Shown: positions 1 to 11,338 of the stretch, piece by piece
Layout of the letters: every line of letters starts with the position of its first letter
Position numbering within the stretch: the first letter of the stretch is position 1
DNA from: Ramazzottius varieornatus
Taxonomy: Eukaryota; Tardigrada; Eutardigrada; Parachela; Ramazzottiidae
Assembly (NCBI GenBank): GCA_001949185.1
Contig: BDGG01000009.1
Location: 555,347 to 619,346, forward strand
Length of the DNA stretch: 64,000 nt
Direction of reading: 5' to 3'
Translations under genes and position numbers: made by a program
Notes under the pieces: generated by a model
What the model was told of the DNA's origin: nothing
The model's input: the letters and a program-made list of their open reading frames with translations, nothing else
Databases searched by the model: none

Positions 1-45
1 ATAATGTGCGCCACTTATGAAAAAATCTTGTTGAAAACAACCACT
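1..45. repeat. Hairpin MITE, right-arm fragment
   Basis: The window opens inside a copy: GTGCGCCACTT followed by a degraded ATCTTGTTGA tail. It lies in the intron before the exon at 101. Confidence 0.6.
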
Positions 46-100
46 CCAAATCACTCAAATCTGGATTGAGTTTCCCTTGGTTAATCATTTTATTTTTCAG

Positions 101-3100
101 GTTGTGGTTATTGTACAGGAGCAGAAGGGTTCGACACCTGCCCGTCAACCAGTGTCTGGCGATCCTTTGCTCAAACTTTTCCTGAAAGTTGGCGAAAAGA
201 AAAAGGACGTGAATCCCGGTGGTGGCGTTGTCATTGTTCCCACGACTCAGAAAGCTGCTCAAGATGAGACCCGGCTGACTCCCTCGGACATTCTTTCCTA
301 CGAAGTCTCGTTACCGGCTTCCAGTCAGCGACCTTCTTTGAACCCTTCGCTCAGGTCCAGACTACGCTCCGACCAAAGACCGTCCAAAGTACTTTCGGGA
401 ACCGCTGGCGTCTGGCGTGGAACCAGTACCGTCTCGCCGAGCAATCTCACCGACACGACATCCAGCCTAACGACCACCCCGGGGGTTCCTCAGTCCACAA
501 CCGACGGCAGCACGGTCGGAAGCAGTGCTGAGCCGTCCTCGGTTTCGGTTGCCGAAGTGGCCGCCTTGGTGGCGAACGAAACGGTCGAAGATTCCACGTC
601 CTTTCACTCCGACCCTGAAATTACCGCCGCAACGTCCAGCAGGTATCATTCATGGGATCATGGTTTTTTTCCAGCGATTCAGTGAATGATTTAGAAGATG
701 CAAGGCCGGAAAACTAAAGTACAAGATTTTTATTCCAAATGTAGCACGCTTCTGGCCAATAACAATAAAAAGATGCGCGACTTGGGAAAGCGAATCAGAT
801 CGTCATTCCAAGTCACGCGCTTTCTCGTTAGTGCAGGCTGGAAGCGTACGCCGGTTGATATATCAATGCTGAACGCTCCTTTTTCTAAAGCCCCAAATAT
901 TCCTTGACTTTCTTGGCTTTCAGCACCGAAGGTTCGACGGTAATTCTGTCCACCGGAACATCCGACCTCCAAACAACCGGAGCAGGCGACGTGATAATCT
1001 TCGCTGACCACCCCGTTACCGGTACCGCCGAGACCACCGCCACCTCCAGACAAGCCAGTCCAGGTCGACCCAACGCGCGACGACTGAGCGGGACAGGGAC
1101 GTCGCGCCTCAACTTCGAGTCACCCACCTTCGCCATGAGTTCTGCCGATGCTGGTTACCTGGCTGACGACCTGTCCTACAAGCTCTTCAGCGTGAACTTT
1201 TTCCGCTCTCCGCTAACACCGGGTTCCATGCCAGCCAACGCCAAAGCCAGGGCTCGCTCGATGGAAGCCTTGAAGCCAGGTAATACAAGCCAGTCTGACG
1301 GTACCGACGGACAAGGGCAGTCGACTCAGTTACCGCTGCCTAACCTAACGGTCGACAGCAATACCAGTTTAGCAATGATAAACGACACCGAACCCGAGCC
1401 CCTGTCAGCAGCCGCGTCCTGGCTGTCTAATGTTACGCTATCACCAGATTTCCAAGTCGTCACGTTCGGCTCCATGCCCAGGAACGCCAACCGGGCCAAG
1501 TCCGCAGGCCAGATCCTACCACCAGCTGTACCGGGACTTGGCGGTCCTATGACGGGCTTCTTACCCTTCGAAACCGAAGTGGAGTTCAAAGGTTTTGGCA
1601 TGCTGCCTGAAATAGAGATCAAACCGAACTTTAAGGGTCTAGCTGGAGCAGCCGGTCTGGCGGCTATGCTGGGAGGTGGTGGCGGCGGAGGAGGAGCTGG
1701 GGGTACAGGCGTCTTAGGTACTGTGTTTCGAACTATTTGGGAGTTCGGCAGAGAAAAGCGACCCGAACGTTTTCCCACATGGCGCACGTTTCACGGGAAA
1801 TCGGCTGGAAGCTCGCGCCACTTGAGGAAACGTGCCTAGTTTGTGGCGCACGTTTGCAGTCTTATTGGCTGAGCGGGTGCACCATTTGGGGAACGATTTG
1901 ATTGACTTTGTTTGCCCAGCTTCCATTTTATCAGTTCACTCGCTTTGATTTTCAGATGTAGTATAACTCCCTTTCTTGTAGGTGGTCAGCTAGCTGGAGC
2001 GCCAGTAAACAATCAGGGCAACAATGGAGCCGCCTTAGCTGGCAGAAGAATGGCGGCTGCGGCTGCCGCTCAAGACGCTATGGAGGTACAGTACCAATCA
2101 ACAGAGAAAAATTTAATTCCGATTCTGTCTGCTCTTGCGAATCCAGTTACAATCTCTACTCTGTACCTTTCCTGCAGCATGGCAGACCAAGATTGAAATT
2201 TAAAAATAAATTGAAAGGCTCACTTAGATATTCTTATTCAGGTTCGATCAAAGTTCCGGCATGACGGCAATCTGCAGGAATTGCTATTGCCTTTTTTCCT
2301 CCAGTATTTTCACGATAGATATCATCAAACGTTTTATTTCACAGGAGTTAGCGGAAGGAGGAACCGGTGACGGCGCCCTAGCACTCGCCGCCACTCTGAT
2401 GAATCCACATCGACCAATCCCGGCAAGACTGATCGAAAGCGTCTCGATCGGTCGAATCACCACACCTCCAACTACAGTCTCCATAGTCTACCCCAACGGC
2501 ACACTCCAAGTAGCCGGCGCCAGCCAGACCGCTACCGAAGGTCGCAGTGGTCGTATCATGGTTCTTGAAAGTGGTAACATCGCCGCGACCCTCAACGACA
2601 TCAAGACCTCCACCAACAAAAACCGAGCGAACCCAAGTTCTCAAATCGCCGAATTCAACTCGTTCTTCGGCTCGCCCAACCACTATCGCTTCCATGGTCC
2701 CATGAGCGATCCCTGGTCCAGTTCAGTCTATTCGGGCGGCACTGGCGCAGCTCCCGCCGCTGCCGCTGGTGGCGCTACCACTACACCCGCAGCTGTTACT
2801 AAAGACCCCTTTCCTTACGAGACCGTGGCGGACGTCATAGAAGAAGGTGTGATAGAAAAGTGCAAAATTCAGTGAAATGTCTAATAATCAATATTAATGA
2901 AAATTCAAGCTGGGAGCTCAGCGAACAAACTGAACAAGATCGTTTCCCTAGGTGGCGCACAATTTCGGTGTCATTAGCTGGGACCGTGCGCCACTTGAAA
3001 CACCGATCTTGTCGAGTTTAATCGTTTTCCCAAGTGGCGCACGTTTTCAGTGTTATCGCCCAGAGAAGTACGCCACTTCGGAAAACTCTCGTCCAGTTTG

Positions 3101-3673
3101 TTTTCCGACATCCCGGTTGTTCAGTCAGCTGGCTAACTCTGGTTCATGATGCTTTTTTCACTAGGTCGCGGGCCAGCCTTGTCGCAGCTTCTCAGCGCCT
3201 TCCAGATGTTCAACGGAGGCGGACCTGGTGGTATTGGTAACGGTGGAGGTTTCGGTATGATGGGCCCGCAGAACCGAGGTGGTATGGCGGGGATGAATGC
3301 CATGCTAAATGGTATGGGTGGAATGGGTATGAGCGGTATGGGTAACATGCACAACAGGAACTTCTTCCCGCAAATGATGTTCGCGCCTCAAATGATGGGC
3401 ACAGGTATGGACGGCGGGATGGGCATGATGGGAGCCAACCGTCTTCTCAGTACCTTGGGCTTCCTCACTGCTTTGGAAAGCAATGCGAGTCCCCCACAAT
3501 CGGGACGTATTCCTGTTAGTGCACAGAAATCTGTCAGTGCGGCGGAAGGAGCAAGGTCTGTGGGTCCCAACAACTGGAACAAGCAGATAGTACGGCCAAT
3601 GTATAAACTTTCTTCTACTCTAACGGAATCTCCACTTGAAGGCACAGAAAATCAAAAGCCACTGTCCATGTAA
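101..3673 (+). CDS. Ser/Gly/Met-rich protein of unknown function (3' part)
   Basis: Five exons read in one frame: 101-642, 924-1702 or 924-1717, 1982-2085, 2345-2846 and 3165-3673 (stop TAA). Each has AG/GT borders and matching phases. The 5' part lies before the window, so start and signal peptide are unseen. The protein is low complexity. A basic stretch with VGEKKKDVNPGG comes first, then a long Ser/Thr-rich region with many NxT/S sites, a run of glycines ending exon 2, an Ala-rich exon 3 (RRMAAAAAAQDAM) and a Gly/Met-rich C-terminal exon with repeated GMGG and MMG units. No catalytic motif or membrane helix is visible. The composition suggests an extracellular or structural protein, but I do not recognise a family. 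Exon 2 has two equally usable donors in the same phase (after 1702 or 1717). Confidence 0.6.
715..868. repeat. Hairpin MITE, tandem pair, degraded
   Basis: Two cores (GTAGCACGCTT...GCGCGACTTGGG, then CCAAGTCACGCGC...GCGTACGCC) in the first complete intron (643-923) of the Ser/Gly-rich gene. Confidence 0.65.
1738..1926. repeat. Hairpin MITE, tandem pair, near full length
   Basis: The left end TGGGAGTTCGGCA and right end TTTGCCCAGCTTCCA are both present. The copy starts about 20 bp after the exon donor and fills most of intron 1718-1981. Confidence 0.75.
2911..3115. repeat. Hairpin MITE, tandem pair, full length
   Basis: Runs from TGGGAGCTCAGCGAAC to GTTTTCCGACATCCCG in intron 2847-3164. The two cores are joined by an ATCTTGTCGAGTTT linker. 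Confidence 0.8.
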
Positions 3674-3779
3674 TTATTCTTTCTCCCTTCGGTTTTATGT
3701 TCCTAACGCTTTGATCGAGTCACACACAAGCATATCAAAAACAATCTGTTGGTACTTCTCGACCAACATAATGAATATA

Positions 3780-3981
3780 TGGGAGGTCGGCGAACGAAGC
3801 GTACAACTTCGTTGTTCCAGTAACGCAAGTTTCCAGTTTTGTTCAAAGGCTGAAAGCGTGCGCTAGTTGGAAAACTCGAAAAATTTTTCTTTCAAAGTAG
3901 CGCAGCTTTCATTGGTTATTGGCTGGTGACGTGCGCCACTTGGCTTGACGTTATTGTACGTTTCGTTTGCCAGGTCTCCCA
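3780..3981. repeat. Hairpin MITE, tandem pair, CGAAACGT-end subtype
   Basis: Ends are GGGAGGTCGGCGAACG and CGTTTGCCAGGTCTCCCA; the inner terminal sequence is TACGTTTCG instead of TCGAGTTTG. It sits between the convergent 3' ends of the Ser/Gly-rich gene and the GPCR gene. Confidence 0.8.
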
Positions 3982-4009
3982 TTATGGAACTCAAAATGCA
4001 GAGAATCTA

Positions 4010-5095
4010 TCAGGTGGGAACGGTGGGCTTGCGGCGGTTATCGGTACCGACTGAATGCGTTCCGCCTATTCGATTGGCCCTTCCGCACAATTTGCTGGAC
4101 AACGCATGTTTTATATCGTTGTTGGCCGCATTGAACAGGAAGGGGTTGACCGCGGACAAGGCATACGTCATCCACACGGCGGCATCGTCGAATGCAGCAG
4201 GATCTTCTTTGCCCATCAAGATCTTTCTCACACTATAGACATACCAGGGCAAGAAGAAGATAATCATAGCAGCCAGAAGTAAGGTGAGGACCAGGAAAGC
4301 TTGCCGCTCTTTGCGACTTCGTCGACTGTGTCCACTTCCGGCTGGAGCATCATTGCCTGGAAGCGGTCTGTCCTGAACCTTCGCGTGAAAAAGCTTCGAG
4401 ACTGTAACGCAGTAGCAAAACACGGCGATGGCAGAAGGTAGCCAGCCGTTGGTGACGACCGAAGTATACAAGGAAGAAGCCCAGTTGGGAAGACCTTCTC
4501 TGTCCCATTGGCATTCGGCCGACTGGTTGCTGAAGTAGTATCTGCTGTAAATGAAACCCGGAAGTGTTGAAGCATTAACGACAAGCCAACTAGCGGCAAT
4601 CGCGAGAAAACAGGCTCGTTTTGAGTGATAGTGACGATAAAAAATGGGGAATGTGACGGCTAGCATACGATTGATGGAGACAACAACGAGGCCCCATAAA
4701 CTTGTGGCACTTGCGGTGTAGTCAAAATACATGAAAAAGGAGCATTGCCAGCTGCTCAGAAGCCAAGTCTCCTGATAATAGTAGATGGTATAATAAGGCA
4801 AGGGGATTATTCCGACAATAAAGTCCCAGATGGCGATGTTGAGAAGATAATAGTTGAACACGGAAGTTCGGACATGACGGTCGACGCAGAAGGAAAGAAT
4901 AATGAGGAAGTTGGAAAGGATGGTCAGTGCGGTCAAAGTCACAAGTGGAGCGAGGTACCAATCAGGTTTGATTGGATGGGAGCTTGATGCGGAAGTGGAG
5001 TTACGGGCTTCAAAGAACCGGGAGTTATTTAGGTTCGACAGCGAAGCATTTACCAAGTTGGTCAGAGCCGACACGAGAAATATGTTAGGAATCAT
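4010..5095 (-). CDS. Rhodopsin-class (class A) GPCR
   Basis: 361 aa in one exon with a true ATG. The N-terminus carries several NxS/T glycosylation sites, then seven hydrophobic segments from about residue 48 to 335. Class A landmarks: TM2 with Asp in NIAIWDF; a TM3-loop segment INRMLAVTFPIFY in the position of D/ERY; TM6 FFLPWY; TM7 NPFLF in the position of NPxxY. A Cys before TM3 (SWQC) and one in ECL2 (SAECQW) could form the usual disulfide. The third loop is short and basic (SRRSRKERQ). The layout of TM3, TM6 and TM7 is closest to aminergic receptors of the muscarinic/histamine type, but the amine-binding Asp in TM3 is not obvious, so the ligand is unknown. The D/ERY acid is Asn and the NPxxY Tyr is Phe, which is unusual. 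The gene is convergent with the upstream gene. Confidence 0.85.
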   Translation of the reverse strand: MIPNIFLVSALTNLVNASLSNLNNSRFFEARNSTSASSSHPIKPDWYLAPLVTLTALTILSNFLIILSFCVDRHVRTSVFNYYLLNIAIWDFIVGIIPLPYYTIYYYQETWLLSSWQCSFFMYFDYTASATSLWGLVVVSINRMLAVTFPIFYRHYHSKRACFLAIAASWLVVNASTLPGFIYSRYYFSNQSAECQWDREGLPNWASSLYTSVVTNGWLPSAIAVFCYCVTVSKLFHAKVQDRPLPGNDAPAGSGHSRRSRKERQAFLVLTLLLAAMIIFFLPWYVYSVRKILMGKEDPAAFDDAAVWMTYALSAVNPFLFNAANNDIKHALSSKLCGRANRIGGTHSVGTDNRRKPTVPT

Positions 5096-5862
5096 CGGAC
5101 ACTCACTGAAGACCTTCCTTCAGGTGAGGAACCTGCAGATCCAAAATGCGCACTGCCAATAAGAGAAGAAGATGGAGAAAAGACCTCGAGCTTTTTCGTC
5201 CGCGAAGGATACTGATAAAAAACCATCGAGCTCGACGATGGTGCAAAAAGTAACGGAATCGGATGAGCGAGATTGGAAGTACGAATCTTCAACCGTGATA
5301 TGGGCTGATCGAATTACTCACGGGGTTCCTTGTACGCGTGTACGTTGTCTTGTCCGTATAAATTATCTTGCGCGGCATATCGATCTCCAGTGTACGTGTA
5401 TTCGATCTTGTACCCAGATCATGCATTAAATTAACAAAAAAGTCACTTGGTAATGCAGTGTTAATTAACTTAGGTGTTGATACCGTAATTCAGCTGTTAG
5501 TACATATACGAGACATCGGCTCGTGCCAAGACCTCACGCCAGACCTTTACGGCCTACTTCGAAATCCGCAGCTGAACGACGGTGCCCTTCCCCTATTCCT
5601 ATGGCTCTTCACTAACGCAATTAAAGCACCCTTTGGGAGTAACGAACGATGTAACTGACACCAGCGGAATCAGCAAGTTGACGAGGCTTGTCGTCTGTCG
5701 AAACAGATAAATGAAAAGCTGGCTCAGCAATTCTGTTGAATCTATCCAAACAGAAGATTCGACTATCCCGCGTGAACTATTGTTTGTAATAAAACATTGT
5801 AGTTATAAGTGTCAGTCTTGGCAACGAGCACGTTATTTTGAAGCCCAGGTATCTTTCAGAAA
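5096..5862. other. Divergent intergenic region, GPCR / ZSWIM2-like
   Basis: Holds the 5' flanks of both genes. I see no conserved ORF, tRNA or hairpin repeat, and no clear TATA box. Confidence 0.5.
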
Positions 5863-7556
5863 ATGTCGAGTAAACTCACTTGGGTGGCAAAACCTTCGAC
5901 TGACGTGGCGAAGGCGATTCAGCTTGCTGAGAAGTCTTCGGGAAGTATCTTGATCGCGAAGACCTTAGGACCACTATCTTTCGTGTTGCTGGAGGAAGAT
6001 TCGTATGAGACTCATAAGGTATAATTATTGTGGTTCTTGATTTGTTGGAGGATTTTAGAACTAAAGGTTTCATGCTTATTTTTGTGTTCAATACGTCAGG
6101 TAAACCTCGGCGAACTCCACTCCTGCGAGTGTTCCACCTTCCAGAAAACCGAAGAGCCATGTGTCCATATCTGCTGGCTACTGCTGCGGAAGTTCAAAGT
6201 TCAGCCCCAAGACGAAAGTGAGATTTCGAGAGCTTTCAGATTTTGTAACAAAGGACTTCACATCCTGTCGTTCTAGTTATGTATCAAAAAGGACTGAACG
6301 AAAATTACCTCCTTTCTCTCTTCAACATGGAACGCTACCACGAACTCAAGAAAGCCGAGAAAGCTAAAATACGGCAAGCTCGAGGACGAACTACCATTCA
6401 CCGAAGACTGACCAGGGATGACGAATGTCCAATCTGTTTCGAAAGGTTTTTCCAGTCCGTCAAAGGCATCACCCAGTGCATGTAAGGTATGAACTACTAC
6501 AGCATGTGAGATGCCGGTAAACGACACGTGCAAGATCGTTTTCGCACGTGACGCACCTATTCTGTGTTATTGTCTGGAAGCGTGCGCCACTAGGATAACG
6601 CCTATGCCGAGTGTGATTGTTTTTCCAGGTGGCGCACATTTGCAGTGTTATTGGCTGGAAGCGTGCGCCACCTGGAAAAGCGACCTTGTCGTTTGTCTAT
6701 CGAGCTCTAGTATGCCAAAAGCGAGATATTTCTTCACTGTAAAATATTTCGTTCTTTCAGTACTTGCAAGCACCATGTCCATATTCAATGTCGTAACCTA
6801 TGGAAGCGCAACGGCGACAGTGAGAACACCAACCGTTGTCCGTACTGCCGCGGTCTCTTCGGTTGCGGCAGTCCAGTTCCTGCCCACTGCATACCCTGGC
6901 GAAGAACCAAGAAGACCTCGACCCTCTCACCCACCGACCAGAACATCGTCCTCGTCCACGAACCAATCCTACCTTCCTTCAACGTGGAATTCGTCAAAGG
7001 TAGTTCTCTAAACTTACTGAAGACCCAACCGGTACAAAGTCCAGAGACCCTCCAGGAATGGTCTATCGGTTCCTCCCCTTCTTATCTGTACATTCCGTCA
7101 AGCGACTCACACTTGTGCTACACGGCCGATCGACCTTACGACTCGAAAGAACCTCCTGTACCTTTGCACCTTGCAGTGGCAGGCCGAGGTCTTCCGCAGT
7201 TCAACTCGACGCAACAACACACCGGGCCTTCCCTAGAGGACAAGCTTGAACAACGACAGAAGCTACGCTATCAGATAAGACAGGTGGCAAAACCTAATGT
7301 GCTAGCTCAGGCTATTTCAGCGATCAGGCATAGACAGCAGATGGGCCCTAAAGCGCAAGCTTCGGTTGAAGGACTGGAAAAGACTTTGAGTGGTATGGAC
7401 CTGAATAAGAAAGCGACTTCAGGGAGGCAACCTTCGAAATCAACCTCGGGGTTCTCTGTCAGATGGAGCCAGCTGTTGAGAAGCGGGGCGTTGCCTGTTC
7501 GATCTAGCATCTCTGAAAAGTATTTTCAAGATATCAAAAGAGTTCCAAATTTCTAG
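5863..7556 (+). CDS. ZSWIM2-like SWIM and RING finger protein, probable E3 ubiquitin ligase
   Basis: Four exons (5863-6018, 6100-6217, 6277-6481, 6761-7556) join in phase to 424 aa. Residues about 53-80 hold a SWIM zinc finger, CECSTFQKTEEPCVHICW (CxC...CxH). A RING finger follows at about 137-185: CPIC, then a CKHHVHIQC core and CPYC. The order SWIM then RING, with NLGExHSC before the SWIM Cys pair and LLLRKFKVQP after it, matches animal ZSWIM2 (MEX), an E3 ligase described in testis. The ZZ finger and second RING of the vertebrate protein are not seen. The C-terminal 190 residues are Ser/Pro/Gln-rich without a domain. ZSWIM2 proteins are usually over 600 aa, so this is a short form. Ligase activity is inferred from the RING. 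Confidence 0.75.
6505..6709. repeat. Hairpin MITE, tandem pair, full length
   Basis: In intron 6482-6760 of the ZSWIM2-like gene. The second hairpin is one of the best preserved: GTGGCGCACATTTGC paired around TTATTGGCTGG with GCGTGCGCCACCTGG. Confidence 0.8.
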
Positions 7557-7646
7557 GGAGACTTTGGATTACCGCTCTGAAATAGTGATTTGAAAGCTTG
7601 AACAAAACAATGAAACCAAGTGCTCAAAATCTTACGAGTACTCGCT

Positions 7647-8877
<1,231 letters not shown>

Positions 8878-9563
8878 GGATTTACGCCAGTCTGTCCACT
8901 CTGATCTTCAAACAAATACGACAGAAAGATAGAGGAAACTTTGCTCTACACACTGACATGGACTGAATCGGCGGAATAAAATCCTGGAAGACACCGCAGG
9001 AAACGGAAGTGTCGTCGGAATCCAGGGTGGATCATCAGTATGATAGTAAATCAACCGATTTGAGTGCCTACTGGTTGATTTCATACTGATTGATCCCGCC
9101 CGTACTCCAGCTTGGTTGAGTGTGATCAGTGGCTTCAGCTGCTTGTCAGCCTCGCTCGGTTGATCGCCCAGTTGGAAGAACTGCTTGTAGTCGTCCTCCA
9201 GAAGCTTCAGAACATTCAACAGATTGACGGAATCCATAGCGGCCACGTGTAGAAACTACTCAGTAACGGAACAAAGAAGGTAAGAGCAAAGAAGGAACCG
9301 GTTCAAAGAAACGGGTTGCGCTCAGCTGAGCGGAGAGTGCAAGTGCAGGGGGTTCAATCAATATGAAACCAACCAGTAGGCAATCAATCGGTTGATTTAC
9401 TATCACACTGATGGTCCGCCCTGGATTTCGACGTCACTTCCGTTTCCTGCGGCGTCTTCCAGGATATGATTCCGCCGATTCGGTCCATGTCAGTGTGTAG
9501 AGCAAAGTTTCCTCTATCTTTCTGTCGTATTTGTTTGAAGATCAAACAGACTGGCGTAAATCC
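8878..9563 (-). mobile_element. Non-autonomous deletion derivative of a pogo-type DNA transposon
   Basis: Long inverted repeats of about 200 bp: GGATTTACGCCAGTCTG at 8878 and its complement ending at 9563, continuing through CTTCAAACAAATACGACAGA, the GATAGAGGAAACTTTGC block and CGGAAGT/GTCG. Between them, on the minus strand from ATG at 9237, lies only the first exon of a transposase (MDSVNLLNVLKLLEDDY...PSEADKQLK). That peptide is clearly homologous to exon 1 of the element at 57422 (MYSINPLNVLKLLEEEY...PSEADKQLK). The rest of the transposase is missing, so the element could move only in trans. I found no clear target duplication. Confidence 0.75.
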
Positions 9564-9617
9564 CTTGTCAGTCTTAAATTCGAATGTGCCAACTAAGGCG
9601 CAAATCTTCTATCAATA

Positions 9618-10230
9618 GGCTATTTGCGATTCTAGTTTTAGCTTGTCATGCGAAATTAGAGCACTGGGCCGCAGTTCCAAAAGTACGCTTTGCTGTGCTG
9701 CGTACCTTTCATGTTTAGTGGCTAAGCACCTGTGCTGCAGATGCACGTTGACCTGGTGCAACTGCGCGGAACGCCGAAGTATTGACGTGGTTTGTAATTT
9801 AGTCAGCGAAATCGGTAGTCAACCTGGAGAACGTTGCCCTAAAGTACGGCAAAGCTGAGACGGCTGACGGTTCGAATGCCCAAAAACTGTGATTTTTGTT
9901 AGGTTTCGGTAGGTGCATCTGCGCGGTATCTATGGCATTCTGCTGCATGCTGTGCTGTGCCGCAGAAATTTCGTCAGTTCACACGCTGTAGCTGTGCTGC
10001 GGCACAGTACAGCGCAGCGCATGCGGCCAGATTCCGTGCTCTATGCGAAATCTTGTTATGGCAAACCATGTCACGGAAAATGCCAGCTAGGCGGAGTCAA
10101 CCAATTGCCTGATAGCCTGACATGCATGATGGTGGAAACCGGCGTGTGCAGCCAGTTCAACTTTGGCGTAACATGTTTTGCCATAACAAGATTTAGCGTG
10201 ACAAGCTGAAGCTAAAATCGCAAATAGTCT
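9618..10230. mobile_element. Palindromic element with a nested hAT insertion
   Basis: Left arm CTATTTGCGATTCTAG...AGCTTGTCATGCGAAAT from about 9620 continues at 10052 (CTTGTTATGGCAAACCATGT). It pairs with the right arm at about 10171-10229 (ACATGTTTTGCCATAACAAG, then GACAAGCTGAAGCTAAAATCGCAAATAG). The left arm is split by the hAT-like element at 9657-10043. Confidence 0.65.
9657..10043. mobile_element. Short hAT-like element (387 bp) with 8-bp TSD
   Basis: Termini TAGAGCACTG and its inverted GTGCTCTA. Flanked on both sides by TGCGAAAT (9649-9656 and 10044-10051), a perfect 8-bp duplication. The terminal TAGAG fits the short hAT consensus YARNG. The interior is rich in GCTGTGCTGCG-type words and has no ORF. 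Related to the element at 53673-54247, sharing CTGGGCCGCAG...AAAAGTAC near one end and GCGGCCAGAT-type sequence near the other. Confidence 0.8.
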
Positions 10231-10501
10231 GATCAAATAAAGTAGTAAAACGGATAGCAATCAACCTTGTCTGCAAAGCGAATCAGCTGATCATGTTTTC
10301 GCAATTTCCGTCAAACTAAGCTGTAGCTTTCGCAAACTCCTTATTCAATCCAAATTACTTCTGAATTAAAAATTCTGGAGTTTTGAATTTGGTCCTTTTG
10401 GATTTTGCAGACGTCAAGTCATCATTCATTAACATTGTTCTCGTTTGTGTCTCTGCACGGGGATCTGTACGCACAGATCGGCGGGACAACTGTGGTTGAA
10501 G
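10231..10501. promoter_or_regulatory. 5' flank of EMC6
   Basis: Upstream region of the EMC6 ORF. A possible acceptor TTTTGCAG at about 10410 suggests a 5' UTR intron. Contains one ATCAGCTGAT palindrome near 10285. Confidence 0.3.
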
Positions 10502-10834
10502 ATGGCCGGGGATGGGACTGACGATCTGGGAGGACCGGCCTACAACGAACTTGCAGCCATGCAGAACTTGGCTTCGGTGGACTACGGCAGAATCTTCACT
10601 GCTTTACTAGCAGGATCGACGGCAGGCATCCTTGGCCTGACGGGGCTCTATGGATTTTTATTCTTCTTCGTTTCAAATGGACTCCTCGGGCTACTTGTGC
10701 TGCAGAAGTACAATGTCCAGTACAAGCCGTATTTCAAGAAGCTGCACATGATATTTACTCATGGGTTGTTTAACAGTTTGTTAACTTACATTCTTTTCTG
10801 GACATTCCTCTATGGCCTTGTCCATGTCTACTGA
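10502..10834 (+). CDS. EMC6: ER membrane protein complex subunit 6
   Basis: 110 aa, the same length as human EMC6, in one exon. EMC6 is a core membrane subunit of the EMC insertase, which helps place tail-anchored and multipass proteins into the ER membrane. The family pattern is clear: an N-terminal cytosolic stretch with AYNELAAMQNLASVDYGR, then hydrophobic segments FTALLAGSTAGILGLTGLYG, FLFFFVSNGLLGLLVLQ and a C-terminal LLTYILFWTFLYGLVHVY. I use the ATG at 10502 (MAGDGTDD), matching family length, rather than in-frame codons further upstream. It is convergent with the RUS-family gene downstream. Confidence 0.93.
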   Translation: MAGDGTDDLGGPAYNELAAMQNLASVDYGRIFTALLAGSTAGILGLTGLYGFLFFFVSNGLLGLLVLQKYNVQYKPYFKKLHMIFTHGLFNSLLTYILFWTFLYGLVHVY

Positions 10835-11338
10835 GTCTGGGATGAGGGTAACATCCTTTCAGTATTCTTGTTTGTACCTGTAATCCTCTTCTGCTAACTC
10901 TTGACGTTTGACGTGTTTTTATAGCGAATTCACCGTGCGAAACTTGGCAGGAGGCAATTATCGTAAGTCGGGCATCTCTGTATTGCGCTTACTTACGTGG
11001 TGGCTGATCTACATTCGTTGCCCTTAACGTAAATAAACAGCGGTATCCATGTTTTCCTTGTCAGCATGAGCCTTCTCTTTGAGCACTACCAATGTTAGAC
11101 AGGCAATCATTATTCTACGGAGCAAAAGAGATTCGGAAAATGTATCGTGCCCTCCCTCGGGAACAAAAGATAAGATGAAAAGCTCTACTAGAGTGGCACA
11201 AACTGCAGCGCACGAATATCCAAAACAAATACAAGGACGTAAACGATAAAAAATGGAAACAAAACAAGTTTAAGGCAATAAAATTTCATTTGAACAACAA
11301 AAAAGAATGCTTATTGGGCTGTATCAAAAGATACTGTC
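10835..11338. other. Convergent 3' region, EMC6 / RUS-like A
   Basis: 3' UTR territory. AATAAA-type signals at about 11031 and 11276 on the plus strand could serve EMC6. No ORF or hairpin repeat noted. Confidence 0.4.

Noticed and set aside
9840-9890. GGTTCGAATGCC resembling a tRNA B box
   Set aside because: No matching A box or cloverleaf around it, and it lies inside the short hAT-like element.
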